Part shown: positions 1 through 12,526 of the stretch, piece by piece | Position numbering within the stretch: the stretch's first letter is position 1 | Layout of the letters: every line of letters begins with the position of its first letter | Assembly: GCA_022575985.1 (NCBI GenBank) | Contig: JAKSXM010000014.1 | Coordinates: 4,960,001-5,024,000, forward strand | Source: Anagrus nilaparvatae | Lineage: Eukaryota > Arthropoda > Insecta > Hymenoptera > Mymaridae | Length of the DNA stretch: 64,000 nucleotides | Direction of reading: 5' to 3' | The notes under the pieces: model-generated | Database searches by the model: none | Seen by the model: the letters and a program-made list of their open reading frames with translations, nothing else | What the model was told of the DNA's origin: nothing | Translations under genes and position numbers: made by a program

Positions 1-939
1 AACTGTTCATTTTTTTGTCATTATTAGGACACCAATCAGTACTGAAGGCACCTGGAGGTCTACAAACCTCAGAGTTTAAGTTTTTCTAGATGTACTTTGA
101 CCTAATACAACTGATTTTTAAATATCTTTCATAGGCTGATTCACTATATAGAACCGGACATAGACTTTAAATTTTATACATATGCATTAATTTTCAGTTT
201 AAAATTTTTAGTTAAGTTTTATAAAAATGTTATTTCAGTTTAGAACTGTCTTATTAAACTTTAAATCTAATATCATTTTTATTAAATATATTTTTACATT
301 ATTCCTAATTGTGTTATAATCAATTTTTCTTTTGTTATTTTGTTCAAATATGTTATTCTTACTACAAATTATATTCACATTTAATTATATTTTTTTAATT
401 ATATTCACGTTTCTGATTCTCGACTCTCAATATAAAGAAAACATAGTCTGGCCTAAAAATAATTACAAAACAATTGAATAGTCTAAATTAAAAATAATTA
501 GGACAATTGTTCTTAGAATTTTTTTATCTTGAAGTACATGTTAACCTATCATTAATTTACCATGTATATAAAATACTTAATTTATGATAATTTTTTTTTT
601 CAAAGCAAAATATTTAAAAAATAACATTTAAAAAAAAAATTAAGAATATTTATCTTTGAAATTTAATTTTAGTAAATAAATGTAGAGATAAAGGACCCCG
701 TACTTTTCTAATAAAAATTATGTTTATATTAAATTTTGCTTTAGTTTTGGGAAAGAAGTTTCTTCAATTTATAATGAGCAAATGTTTTAATAGGCCCTGA
801 ACTCGTAGACCCATCAGCTCTAATGTGATAGCAGTAGAAAAATTAAACAAAGAAGTGTGTATGAAATGGCTGGCTCTTCAAAACTGCCTCAAAGTATATT
901 TTTTTGAAATCACTACCAAAAAAAAGTTAATAGCCCTAT
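1..939. other. AT-rich non-coding sequence
   Basis: No reading frame with coding character, no repeat structure and no recognisable RNA was seen on either strand. The sequence is mostly A/T homopolymer-rich intergenic or intronic DNA. Confidence 0.6.
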
Positions 940-1912
940 TTTTAGCCTCCCAGAGTGAAATCTTGATTTTTGGCGTTTTTGTTTTTTGGACTCTTATAAA
1001 AAAAGTAAGAAAAAAGAGGGCCAATTCTTCTTATTTTTTCTGTTAAAAACTCTCAATAATTAACATGAAAAATTTTTTCTTCTTAGATCCGGATAGGAAA
1101 TTTTCCTGGCTATCTGATTCCGGGGTCAAACGATGTTTTTGAGCAGCGCATGCGCATTAAATCACTAAAAGAGGATGTATTTTTCTTCAAAAGTCGATTT
1201 TTCAATGGGAAAAATTTCGATTCGACATTGCTTATGTTAAATTAAGTTTAAGTTGAAAAAGCGAAATAATAAAGAATGTTCTGAATGACTTTGATTAATT
1301 TAGAATAATTTCAAAAGTAAAAAAAATCCATAAAAAAATGAGATATTTTAATCTTTCAATTTAAAATTTCGCTGCTTTAACATAAACACTCTTAAAAATA
1401 TAAAAAGATATATCTTTACTTACTAAATTATATCTTTACGTAAAATTTCCCTCAGAATGCAAATTTTTGGTCAGATTTTTGATTGGTCACGTGACTTGAC
1501 GGGAAACTCGAAATTTGTAAAAAATGAACTTTTGGAAGCTGCTATTTTTTGATCTAGTGCTTTAAAAGCAATGTCCTATCAAAATTTTTTTTCGCCAAAG
1601 ATATAAAGTTGAAGGAAAAATTTTAACCAGGTTAGAAGATTTTTAACTAAGAGGCATTTAAGAATTATAGTTTTAAAAAAAACAACTTATATTAACGATT
1701 TGTCCTGCATGCGTTGCTCAAAAAAAATTTTTGACCCAGGAATCAAATAGCCAGGAAAATTTCCTATCCGGGGCTAAGAGGAAAAAATTTTTCATCTTAA
1801 TGAGAGTTATTAACAGAAAAAGTAAGAAAAATTATCTCTCATTTTGCTCATTTATTTATAAGAGCCCAAAACACAAAAATGGCAGCTAAACTTCACGAGG
1901 CAAGCTAAAACT
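940..1912. mobile_element. Foldback (long-TIR) non-autonomous DNA element
   Basis: Two arms of about 210 bp, 940-1150 and 1700-1912, are inverted copies of each other. Shared blocks include GATCCGGATAGGAAATTTTC on the left against the complement of a near-identical block at 1753-1775, and GCGCATGCG against CGCATGC at the inner ends. The outer ends share a block reading GTGAA..TT..TTTTTGG..CTCTTATAA. The roughly 550-bp centre encodes nothing recognisable. Small ORFs overlapping the arms are by-products. The element is likely a MITE or foldback transposon; target duplication and superfamily could not be settled by eye. Confidence 0.65.
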
Positions 1913-2865
1913 TCGAATTATAGAGGATTTTGAAGAAAAAAAAACAGAAAAAAAGAATTTTTCAAGCCAACCATTACTGCCCTTGAAAGTTGTATATTTT
2001 AACTTTCCACCAAAATATTCATCTTTGGTATCTGTATATATCTCTATTTGTATCGAGATTTTGCTTCGGGAGGCTGACAATAAGGTTCAAGACTTATTGT
2101 TGGCAGTACTTTCAGAAAAAAAATTTTTGGGACAGTTTTGAAGACCCGACTATACATTTCATTCACACTTCATTTAAATCTACCTATTTTAAAGTTTAAA
2201 ATAAATGATATTTATTTTATAGGTTAAAAAATATTTGAAGTGATTAAAAAATATTTTCAAACTTTGAGCCTATTTTTTTGTTATAATTTACTGCTTTAAA
2301 AAAATAAGCGCTGGAAAATGCGAATTAATTAGGTATTTTTTTAATTTTCTTTGACCAATGAATATGTTAATGTATAAAAAACAATATTATTCTTTCCACA
2401 TAACCTATTTTTAAACATAATATATTAATATTGTATTTTTAAACTATGCTTATGAAAATATTTGCTTAACATGACTTGAATAATGTTTTCTCCAGTAACC
2501 TGAAATTTGGGTAAAACCAAAATTCCATAAGAAAAGTGCGAGGTCTTTTAAGCAAAATTAATAATAAAATTAGTTTGTTGACACATTATGGGCGAAAAAA
2601 GAGTTTAAAGTTATTTTAAATCATGCAAAATTAAACATCAAACAGCAATATTTAGAAATATTTTACAAAAGTCTATAAGATCAATAATAAAGTATTCATT
2701 AAAATGTATTTTTCAAATATAATTCTCTCCTTTTTTTTACAATTTAAAAAACTGCAATTATTCAATTGTGTAATTTTCTCTTCTTTTTTAAGTATCCTAT
2801 GTCACCCTGTGCAAGAAAATTATCTCAGTTAGAAGACAAATTATAATAATTATTTGAAACATATT
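1913..2865. other. Non-coding sequence downstream of the minus-strand exon
   Basis: AT-rich, no ORF with coding character. If the exon at 2866-3099 is real, its right part would be 3'UTR and downstream flank on the minus strand; a canonical AATAAA close behind the stop codon was not seen. Confidence 0.5.
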
Positions 2866-3099
2866 TTAAATTTTATACTTTGCTATAATTTTGTCGAACA
2901 AAATAGTTAACCTTGATTCTGAAAAATTCAATGGAAGCATTGATTTGAAGATTTCTTTTACCATCATTTCACTGATTCCTGGCGATGTTCGCTCAGCAAG
3001 CTCAAAAGCTGCCTTAAGGTCTTCAAACGTATGATCATATATTCCTAAATTTATTGTTTCGTCATTAACTTTAGTTTTGTACTGATACTTGCATTGAAG
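2866..3099 (-). CDS. 3'-terminal coding exon of an unidentified cellular gene
   Basis: Read on the minus strand, a 77-codon open frame begins directly after an excellent splice acceptor (polypyrimidine stretch TTTTTTCCAATTTCAG at 3100-3115) and ends with TAA at 2866-2868. The peptide starts LQCKYQYKTK, contains EDLKAAFELAERTSPGISEM in the middle and ends FDKIIAKYKI. It has balanced amino-acid composition and GC above its surroundings, unlike the low-complexity chance ORFs nearby. No transposon domain is recognisable and I cannot name the family. The upstream exons would lie to the right on the minus strand; none was identified with confidence before the SINE at 4.1 kb, so the rest of the gene may be far away or lost. 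It is the best candidate for a non-transposon gene in the window. Confidence 0.6.
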   Translation of the reverse strand, partial: LQCKYQYKTKVNDETINLGIYDHTFEDLKAAFELAERTSPGISEMMVKEIFKSMLPLNFSESRLTILFDKIIAKYKI

Positions 3100-4113
3100 C
3101 TGAAATTGGAAAAAATAATGTTTTAATAATTTTTATACATTTTCTAGCTATTTTGACCCGGTTTAACCCAGATCACTTCTCAAGAGTTGGAAATAATATG
3201 TTTTCTCTCAGATTATTATTAAAATTTTAATAACAATTAGATCTAAAATCTAATTTCTAAGTTCTAAAAACTTAGAAATGTTACAAAGTAAAATATTATC
3301 GTGTCCTTAAGGTTTGATAATATTTGTTTTTTTAATTTTAAAAATCTTTCTGCTTGGTTTTATTTATCAGTTTGCGGATTGAAGGGAATTTAATAGTTTT
3401 AATTACATTTTGAGACTTATATTACATGTATTGTTGCTTATGACGATATTAATTTTGGTTTAGTTGAATCTTTTATATATAAAAGCACGAGAATCATGTT
3501 GGAAATCGGGAATCTAATTCGTCCCACCCTAAAAATAATGTATTTTATTCAAATTAGGCATTTCGGAACAATTTTAAACATCACAGCCATTGCAGGCTAG
3601 AAATTTTATTGTATAATGCGGAACAAAAAATACGAAAACGATCACAGGTATTTCAGTAAATGTTATAAATGTTTTAATACATGAGTATATGTGGAAATCT
3701 GCCGAGTTACGTTAGCATACTAAAAATTTGTTTATATGTCTTCACACATAAACTTCAATTTTAAGCTATTAAGGAGGTTCTCTACAAATTGAAAAAAATA
3801 TACGATTTGTTTAAAAATTGATAAGATTTAAGTATTTGTATTGGTTTTTTTGTGAGAGATGTAAGGCTTTGCTTTTATCTCTTGTTTGTTATGCTTGTTG
3901 TATGATTTTTTTAGTTTTTTCTAGATTTACTATGTGGCTTTTTTCATAAGGTCTTTCATCCTTAGTGTGTTCGAGTTTAAATGTTTGTGTTATGAGAATG
4001 TGTTATGTGCGTTGTTAACCTATGGCCTTAGAGAATCACACAATTTCTCCTGTCCCCATGCCTGCTTATAGTGTAAATGGTCCCACTCCGAACTGCGTTA
4101 TCTACATAATGCC
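3100..4113. other. Presumed intronic or intergenic sequence
   Basis: No feature beyond the splice acceptor at its left edge. If the exon at 2866-3099 is real, this is intron sequence of the same minus-strand gene. Confidence 0.4.
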
Positions 4114-4284
4114 TTTTTTTTTTTTTTTTAACATTATGCGGATGCCTCAGTCCTAGAGCAATGATAGAAATAATTTCAAAATTTAATTTTCTCAGAAAAA
4201 AACGGAGATTATTTCCGAGTCGGGACGCGAACCTTTAACGTTCAGATCGAAAAGTTGACGCGCTACCGACTGAGCTATCAATGC
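4114..4284 (-). mobile_element. tRNA-derived SINE with poly(A) tail
   Basis: On the minus strand the head carries RNA polymerase III internal promoter boxes: a perfect A box TAGCTCAGTCGG (4266-4277) and a B box GGTTCGCGTCC (4223-4233), 32 nt apart. The head resembles a tRNA, but the acceptor and T stems do not pair well, so it is not a functional tRNA gene. A short unique body follows and the element ends in a run of 16 A (T on the plus strand, 4114-4129). Short inverted blocks, CATAATG and CATTATG, flank the poly(A) tract. A target-site duplication was not clear. Confidence 0.7.
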
Positions 4285-4659
4285 TCTATGATAAGATTAA
4301 AGTATTTACCATATAATCAGCCTGCAAAATTTGAAGAATTTTCTCCACTTAGTTTTTAAGTTATTGAGCACAAAGTTGAAATTTTATATAGACTCTTATG
4401 AAAAATACAAAAGTTTTTTAACTCAACTTCTAAATATACGATATTTGAAATATGGCAACATTATTGTATGATTATTGAGGCGCGCCTATTTCTTGGTGCA
4501 ATACTTTATACACTAAGCGTTGCCACATAAATTCTTAAATTTCCTTAAAATTTTCTATCTGTCGTAAATCTCCTTAATGTACAAAATATCCCAGAAAAAA
4601 GATTTTAAAATTTTTGTTTTCTACATGATCATACAGGATAATATAATATACGATAGTAA
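4285..4659. other. Non-coding sequence
   Basis: AT-rich, no ORF or repeat structure recognised. Confidence 0.5.
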
Positions 4660-6235
4660 TGTAAAAAATGGTAAGTAGGATAGAGCAAAATGTTTTGACC
4701 TTTTATCGAGTAAAAATATGGTTTTATTTCTTAATTATTGACGTTTCGGTCTCTGATTGAGACCCTTTTCAAAATCTACAAAAATTATTAAAAATATGAA
4801 TATACATGAAATTTAACATAAAATCTGTGGTTAATATTGATCTTACTTATAATATAATAATTATAGGACATGAAAAATTAGGTGTGTAAACCTAAAATCG
4901 TAAAAATCGTAATATCTGGATATTCATGATTAAAAAATCTGTAAAATAATGTACATAAGAATAATTTAACCTAATATGTTTCCTAATATTAAATTTTGAA
5001 AATTACATACCATAATTCATTATCATATTGTTTAAGTCCTATACAAAAAATTAAAGTAATAAATAAATATATATTAAACTAATATCAAAGAATTTTTAAA
5101 AACTTAGTTAATCACAATAATAAATAAACATATACGATTGCAAAAATACATCAGTAGTTATAAATAATGTAAACAATAAGGCTTAAAAAATAATAATAAT
5201 TTAAAGTGAGTATACAACATGTAGATGGTTTTTATAATAGTATGTGTGGTATGCTTAAAAAACATGGCATTGTACCCATACCTAATATCACAAATAACAA
5301 CAGAAATCTAGTCATCAAAGCCAAAGATAGAAAACTTAAGGGTGAGCAAACTAATATGATATATAAAATCGACTGTGAACAATGTGATGCATCTTATGTC
5401 GGTCAAACTGAAAGAGAAGCATCTGTACGTATAGGTGAACATAAGGCTGGTATAGAGAGAATTATAAAAAAGGAAAAGAAACTAGCTGAAAAAAAGGAGA
5501 AAATTCAACCACCAAAAAATACAAGAATCCTTAGAAGCATGAATAAAGATAGAAGCACTCCAATAATAGAAGTTTCTAATGAAAACAACATCATTGATGA
5601 AAACAAAAAAAAGAATGAAGAAAAAGTTGTCACACAACACTACATTGCTACCAAACACAACTTTAAATGGAATGATTTCTCAATATTAGACAGAGAACCT
5701 TCTTATCATAAGCTTAATACTTCTGAGGTACTTCATATCAATACACAATTAAATCCTATCAACCTAAAAGAAGATTCACAAAGTCTATTCAAACCCTATT
5801 TATCTGCAATTCATAAAATGAATAAGTACATACATCTATTCTTTACATAGAACAACTGTGCGTTAGCAAGACAACATACCTAGTCATCATTTCCTAGTAA
5901 TTATTTCTTTATCGATTAAAAATCACTACATTTATTTTTATCAAATACCAATAGATGTAATTACAACTACCTTTTTACATATGTTTAAATTATTATTATT
6001 TTTTAAACCGTTTACATTATTTATAACTACTGATGTATTTTTGCAATCGTCTATATTTATTTATTTATCCATTATTGTGATTAACTAAGTTTTTAAAAAC
6101 TCTGTGATATTCATTTAATATATACTTATTTATTACTTTAATTTCTTGTATATGACTTAAACAATATGATAATGACTTATGGTATGTAATTTTCAAAATT
6201 TAATATTAGCAAACATATTAGGTTAAATTACTTTG
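4660..6235 (+). mobile_element. 5'-truncated Penelope-like element with inverted arm
   Basis: A C-terminal GIY-YIG ORF (5206-5850) is followed by a 3'UTR-like tail ending near 6235. The same tail appears inverted on the left (about 4660-5203): the block around 5100-5195 is the reverse complement of about 5980-6090. At 4738-4780 the inverted arm, read on the minus strand, holds a hairpin-like motif GGTCTCAATCAGAGACCGAAACGTC. This matches in position and layout the CCTGAAGAGG...CTCGAAATATT motif near the end of the full-length element at 17-22 kb. Head-to-head inverted copies are typical of Penelope-like elements. The reverse transcriptase part is absent. Confidence 0.75.
5206..5850 (+). pseudogene. 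Penelope-like element C-terminal GIY-YIG endonuclease fragment
   Basis: The 214-residue frame contains a GIY-YIG nuclease core: MIYKIDCEQCDASYVGQTER (about residues 46-65, the YVGQT block being the YIG part) and a second block HNFKWNDFSILDREPSYHKL later in the protein. In the family this nuclease nicks target DNA for reverse-transcriptase-primed insertion. A Lys/Glu/Asn-rich linker of about 80 residues separates the two blocks and is longer than in the full-length relative at 21.3 kb. The reverse transcriptase that should precede it is missing because the frame joins the inverted arm at about 5204, so this is a fragment. The first codon of the open frame is GTG and is unlikely to be a native start. 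Confidence 0.8.
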
Positions 6236-6862
6236 GATTATTTATACGTCTGCATCTGTTCTTAATTAATTGCTTTTTGAAATTTTCTACGACTTTACAG
6301 ACAATTCAGTTGAATAATTAAATTAATGTATTTTAAAATATAAATCAATTTAAATATGATTTTGCTCAACGTTCCGGTAATCTAAATGATCACCCTTATT
6401 AAGAGCTGAAATTTATTAAATATAAAATTATATACAAATTTACAATGTTTTACAATTATTAACGAATTATGGTATTTACCTGTAATTAACATTAAAATAA
6501 AATTAATTTATTTATAACATATTTAAAGATTATTGCACATTTATTTTAATTTAAAATAAAAATTAAATAAAGTTTGTCATTATTTTATAAATACATGATC
6601 TTTTGTTTATGTAAATCAGCTGACTGTTGTAGAAAAGAGTTGCGTGTATAAAGGCTGGTTTCTATTGTTTTTGAATGTAAAGTTATATTATGTTAGTTTA
6701 TTTTAATATATAGAAGTTGTTTACTTGTTGTCTACATTAACATCCTTATTATAATAAATTTTATAAATAATGGTGAGTTAACAAAAAAAAAATTTCTTTG
6801 AGATGATTGTAAGAGTTCCGTTTTAATTATTATTTTTTTTAATTTTTTATTTCAATATTCAA
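6236..6862. other. Non-coding sequence
   Basis: AT-rich; nothing recognised. Confidence 0.5.
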
Positions 6863-6999
6863 TATATGAGCGTCCCGCTAGAATATGGGCGCATAAATTT
6901 TACGAATGGTAGGTAGGAGAGACTGAAAAAACTCTATGTCCGAGACTGACCTACCATTCTTAAAGTTTATGCGCCCATATTCTAGCGGGACGCTCATAT
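6863..6999. mobile_element. Small palindromic MITE
   Basis: Arms of about 50 bp are almost perfect inverted copies: GAGCGTCCCGCTAGAATATG on the left and its complement on the right, continuing through GGGCGCATAAA and AATGGTAGGT. The roughly 35-bp loop encodes nothing. The GC-rich ends stand out from the AT-rich surroundings. Confidence 0.75.
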
Positions 7000-7195
7000 A
7001 GTCTTAAATCAAATAGTATAAAAATCTGTATAACTACCGTATAGGAGCCGGTTTTTGATCAAAAGTTACTTTCTTATAATAAGCTGTAAGTATGTATGTA
7101 TGACTATAACCGGTGATATTTAATAACCATTATTGTATTCAGACCTAACTTTGTTTTCCAAATTTTTTAAGTTTTTTTTAAACTCCCTAATTACG

Positions 7196-7232
<37 letters not shown>

Positions 7233-7589
7233 TATTATTATTATCTTTCTTTTCCTGGCAAAATATGTACTTTAGAGTGGAACTAACATTTTTGAAGTTT
7301 TAATAAAAACTTTGCTCCCCAGGTTTTTTCGTGAACTTTTGGTCATTAAAAGTGTCCAACTCCTAGAATTTGAAAAAAAACGCGTGTCTGAAAGCACCTC
7401 AATTTTCACATTTAAATAACATGGGAATTGTGACTTTTAAACTTTCTAATTTTTTACAAAGCTTGAAGAATGTTTTTAAAAGCTGATAATCGTTAGAATG
7501 TATTATTTAAATGTATAAAAAACGATACCCAATCTAAAGTAGCAAAAAAAATATTTTTAAAGTGATTGTTAATGACTATTTTTGAGTGA
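7000..7589. repeat. Non-coding spacer with (ATT)n microsatellite
   Basis: An ATT trinucleotide run lies at about 7199-7244 with one interruption (ACT). The rest is AT-rich and featureless up to the first recognisable satellite unit. Confidence 0.7.
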
Positions 7590-10500
7590 TTTTACCGGTA
7601 ATAAACGTAAAAAAATGCTCGTTCTAAATTTTTTTCTAATAGTGTCGGGTTTTATACAAAAGTTGTAATTTCAAATATTTTTATGCAATGATTGCATTGA
7701 AATATTATTATTGACTTAAACAGAAAATGTACTCCATTCTAAATTTTTTTGAATAATGCTCTGTCATATATGAAAATTAAGATTTCAAATATTTTTATGC
7801 AACGTTAACATTGAAATAATTTTATTGACTTTGGCAGTAACTATATGCCATTCAAAATTTTTTTGGAGAATGTCGTGTTGTATACAAAATTAGTAATTTC
7901 AAATATTTTTATACAATGATAGAATTAAAATTTATTTATAATAGTGTTCTGTTTTAAATGAAAATTTTATTTTTAAATATTTGTATGCAATGATTGCATT
8001 GAAGTATTCTTATTGACTTTAGCAGAAACTATACGCCATTCTAAATTTTTTTCTAATTTAGTCTCCTGTTTTATAGAAAAGTTTGAATTTCAAATATTTT
8101 TATGCAATGATTGCATTGAAATATTTTTATTGACTTTGGCAGAAACTATACATTATTCTACATTTTTTTCTAATAGTGTCCAGTTTTAAACAAAAGTTGT
8201 AATTTCAAATATTTTTATGCAATGATTGCAATGAAATATTATTATTGGCTTTAGCAGAAACTGTATTCCATTCTAAATTTTTTTGAATAATGCTCTGTTA
8301 TATATGAAAATGGGGATTTCAAATATTTTTATGCAATGTTAACATTAAAACATTATTATTGAATTTGGCAGAAACTATACACCATTCTACATTTTTTTCT
8401 AATAGTGTCCTGTTTTATACAGGGGTTGTCATTAGTCTAATAGTCTCCTATTTTATAGAAAAGTTGGAATTTCAAATATTTTTATGCAATGTTAACATTG
8501 AAATAATTTTATTGACTTTGGCAGAAACTATATGCCATTCTAAATTTTTTTGGATAGTGTCGTGTTGCATACAAAATTAGTAATTTCAAATATTTTTATA
8601 CAATGTTAGAATTCAAATTTTTTTCTAACAGTGTTTTGTTTATATGAAAATTTTATTTTTAAAATAATTTTATTTTAAAAATTTTATTTTCAAAGTCAGT
8701 GAAATATGTTTTTGATTTTGGCAGAAACAGTACAGCGTTCTAAATTTTTTTCTAATAGTGTCGTGTTTTAAACAAAAGTTGTAATTTCAAATATTTTTAT
8801 GCAATGATTGCAATGAAATATTATTATTGGCTTTAGCAGAAACTGTATTCCATTCTAAATTTTTTTGAATAATGCTCTGTTATATATGAAAATGGGGATT
8901 TCAAATATTTTTATGCAATGTTAACATTAAAACATTATTATTGAATTTGGCAGAAACTATACACCATTCTACATTTTTTTCTAATAGTGTCCTGTTTTAT
9001 ACAGAGGTTGTCATTAGTCTAATAGTCTCCTATTTTATAGAAAAGTTGGAATTTCAAATATTTTTATGCAATGTTAACATTGAAATAATTTTATTGACTT
9101 TGGCAGAAACTATATGCCATTCTAAATTTTTTTGGATAGTGTCGTGTTGCATACAAAATTAGTAATTTCAAATATTTTTATACAATGTTAGAATTCAAAT
9201 TTTTTTCTAACAGTGTTTTGTTTATATGAAAATTTTATTTTTAAAATAATTTTATTTTAAAAATTTTATTTTCAAAGTCAGTGAAATATGTTTTTGATTT
9301 TGGCAGAAACTGTACAGCGTTCTAAATTTTTTTCTAATAGTGTCGTGTTTTATACAAAAGTTGTAATTTCAAATATTTTTATGCAATGATCGTTATTGAA
9401 ATATTATTATTGACTTTAGCAGAAACTGTACTCCATTCTAAATTTTTTTGAATAATGCTCTCTCATATATGAAAATTGAGATTTCAAATATTTTTATGCA
9501 ATGTTAACATTAAAACATTATTATTGAATTTGGCAGAAACTATACATCATTCTACATTTTTTTCTAATAGTGTCCTGTTTTATACAGAGGTTGTCATTAG
9601 TCTAATAGTCTCCTATTTTATAGAAAAGTTGGGATTTCAAATATTTTTATGCAATGTTAACATTGAAATAATTTTATTGACTTTGGCAGAAACTATATGC
9701 CATTCTAAATTTTTTTGGATAGTGTCGTGTTGCATACAAAATTAGTAATTTCAAATATTTTTATACAATGTTAGAATTCAAATTTTTTTCTAATAGTGTT
9801 TTGTTTATATGAAAATTTTATATTTAAAATAATTTTATTTTTAAAATTTTATTTTCAAAGTCAGTGAAATATTTTTATTGACTTTGGCAGAAACTATACA
9901 TCATTCTACATTTTTTACTAATAGTGTCCCGTTTTATACAGAAGATTGAATTTCAAATGTTTCTATGCTATAATAGCATTAAAATATTGTTATTGACGTT
10001 AGCAGACACTATACGCCATTCTAAATTTTTTTCTAATAGTCTCCTGTTTTATAGAAAAGTTTGAATTTCAAATATTTTTATGCAATGATTGCATTAAAAT
10101 ATTGTTTTTGACTTTAGCAGAAACTATATGCCATTCTAAATTTTTTTGGATAGTGTCGTGTTTTATGCAAAATTAGTAATTTTAAATATTTTTATGCAAT
10201 GATTACATTGATATATTATTAATGACTTGAGCAGAAACTGTACTCCATTCTAAATTTTTTTTGAATAATGCTTTGTCATATATGAAAATTGGGATTTCAA
10301 ATATTTTTATGCAATGTTAACATTGAAATATTTTTATTGACTTTGGCAGAAACTATACGTCATTCTACATTTTTTTCTAATAGTGTCCTGTTTTATACAG
10401 AAGTTGTATTTTCAAATATTTTTATGCAATGTTTGCATTGATATATAATTATTGACTTTAGCAGAAACTATATGCCATTCTTAACTTTTTTGGATAGTGT

Positions 10501-12526
10501 CGTGTTTTATACAAAAGTAGTAATTTTAAATATTTTTATGCAATGATAAAACTGAAATTTTTTTCTAATAGGGTTTTGTTTTATATGAAAATTTTATTTT
10601 TAAATATTTTTATACAATGATTGCATTGAAATATTGCTATTGACTTTAGCAGAAACTGTAAGCCATTCTAAATTTTTTTCTAATAGTGTCTTGAATTAAA
10701 GAAAAGTTGGAATTTCAAATATTTAATGCAATGATTGCATTGAAATATTTTTATTGACATAGCATTAACTATATGCCATTCTGAACTTTTTTGGATAGTG
10801 TCGTGTTTTATATAAAATTAGTAATGACAAATATTTTTATGCAATGATAGCATTGCAATTTTTTTATTGACTTTAACAGAAACTATACGCCATTCTAATT
10901 TTTTTTCTAATAGTCTCCTGTTTTATAGAAAAGTTGGGATTTCAAATATTTTTATGCAATGATTGCATTGAAATATTATTATTGACTTTAGCAGAAACTA
11001 TATGACATTCTGAATTTTTTTCTAATAGTCTCCTATTTTATAGAAAAGTTGGGATTTCAAATATTTTTATGCAATATTAACAGTGAAATATGTTTATTGA
11101 CTTTGGCAGAAACTGTAGAGCGTTCTAAATTTTTTTCTAATAGTGTCGTGTTTTATACAAAAGTTGTAATTTAAAATCCTTTTATGCAATTATTGCATTG
11201 AAATATTATTATTGACTTAAACAGAAACTGTATTCTATTCTAAATTTATTGGAATAATGCTCTGTCATATATAAAAATTGGGATTTCAAATATTTTGATG
11301 CAATGTTAAATTAAAATATTTTTATTGACTTTGGCAGAAACTATACATCTTTCTACATTTATTCTAATAGTGTCCTGTTTTATGCAGAAGTTGTAAAAAA
11401 AATATTTTTTTGCAATGATAGCATTGAAATATTGTTATTGACTTCAGCAGAAACTATACGCCATCCTAAATTTTTTTCTAATAGTCTCCTGTTTTATAGA
11501 AAAGTTTGAATTTTAAATATTTTAATGCAATGATTGCATTAAAATATTGTTTTTGACTTGAATAGAAACTATATGCCAATCTAAATTTTTCTGGTTAGTG
11601 TCGTGTTTTATGCAAAATTAGTAATTTAAAATATTATAATGCAATGATTGCATTGAAATATTATTAATGACTTTAGCAGAAACTGTACTCCATTCCAAAA
11701 TTTTTTGAATAATGCTCTGTCATATATGAAAATTGGGATTTCAAATATTTTTATGCAATGTTAACATTCAAATATTTTTATTGACTTTGGCAGAAACTAT
11801 ACATCATTCTACATTTTTTTCTAATATTGTCCTGTTTTATACAGAATTGGTCATTTCAAATATTTTTTTGCAATGATTGCATTGAATTATTATTATTGAC
11901 TTTAGCAGAAACTATATGCCATTCTAAATTTTTTTGAATAGTGTCGTGTTTTATACAAAAGCTGTAATTTTAAATATTTTTATGCAATGATTGCATTGAA
12001 ATATTATTATTGACTTTTCGCAGAAACTGTACTACATTCTAAATTTTTTTGAAAAATGCTCTGTCATATATAAAAATTGGGATTTCAGAAACTTTTATAC
12101 AATGTTAACATTGAAATAATTTTATTGACTTTGGCAGAAACTATATGCCATTCTAAATTTTTTTGGATAGTGTCGTGTTTTATACAAAATTAGTAATTTC
12201 AAATATTTTTATGCAATGATAGAACTGAAATTTTTTTCAAATAGTGTACTGATTTATATGAAAATTTTATTTTTAAATATTTTTATGCAATGATTGCATT
12301 GAAATATTGTTATTGACTTTAGCAGATACTGTACGCCATTCTAAATTTTTTTCTAATAGTGTCCTGAATTATAGAATAGTTGGAATTTCAAATATTTAAT
12401 GCAATGATTGCATTGAAATGTTTTTATGGACTTTAGCAGAAACTGTACTACATTCTAAATTTTTTTGAATAATGCTCTGTCATATATGAAAATTGGGATT
12501 TCAAATATTTTTATGCAAAGTTAACA
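7590..12526 (+). repeat. Satellite array, left part, unit about 115 bp
   Basis: Some 40 diverged tandem copies share the blocks ATTGACTTTRGCAGAAACT, CCATTCTAAATTTTTTT, TCAAATATTTTTATGCAATG and a CAATG-ATTG-CATTG hairpin. Higher-order structure is visible: a 582-bp block repeats nearly identically, its GAATTTGGCA marker falling at 8361, 8943 and about 9526. That block includes an insertion reading GTCATTAGTCTAATAGTCTCC. Short ORFs with the peptide LAETI(H/C)HS are translations of the satellite, not genes. The array is continuous with 35731-38355; the Helitron interrupts it at 12526/12527. Confidence 0.9.

Noticed and set aside
4210..4284. Functional tRNA gene on the minus strand
   Set aside because: A and B boxes fit, but acceptor and T stems do not pair and a poly(A)-tailed body follows, so it is a SINE head.
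8359..9745. Series of similar ~73-89-residue ORFs suggesting a small gene family
   Set aside because: They are translations of the tandem satellite and its 582-bp higher-order unit; no start context or coding pattern independent of the repeat.
7590..12526. CRISPR array or other prokaryotic repeat system
   Set aside because: Units are ~115 bp, diverged, without spacers; the surrounding genes and introns are eukaryotic.
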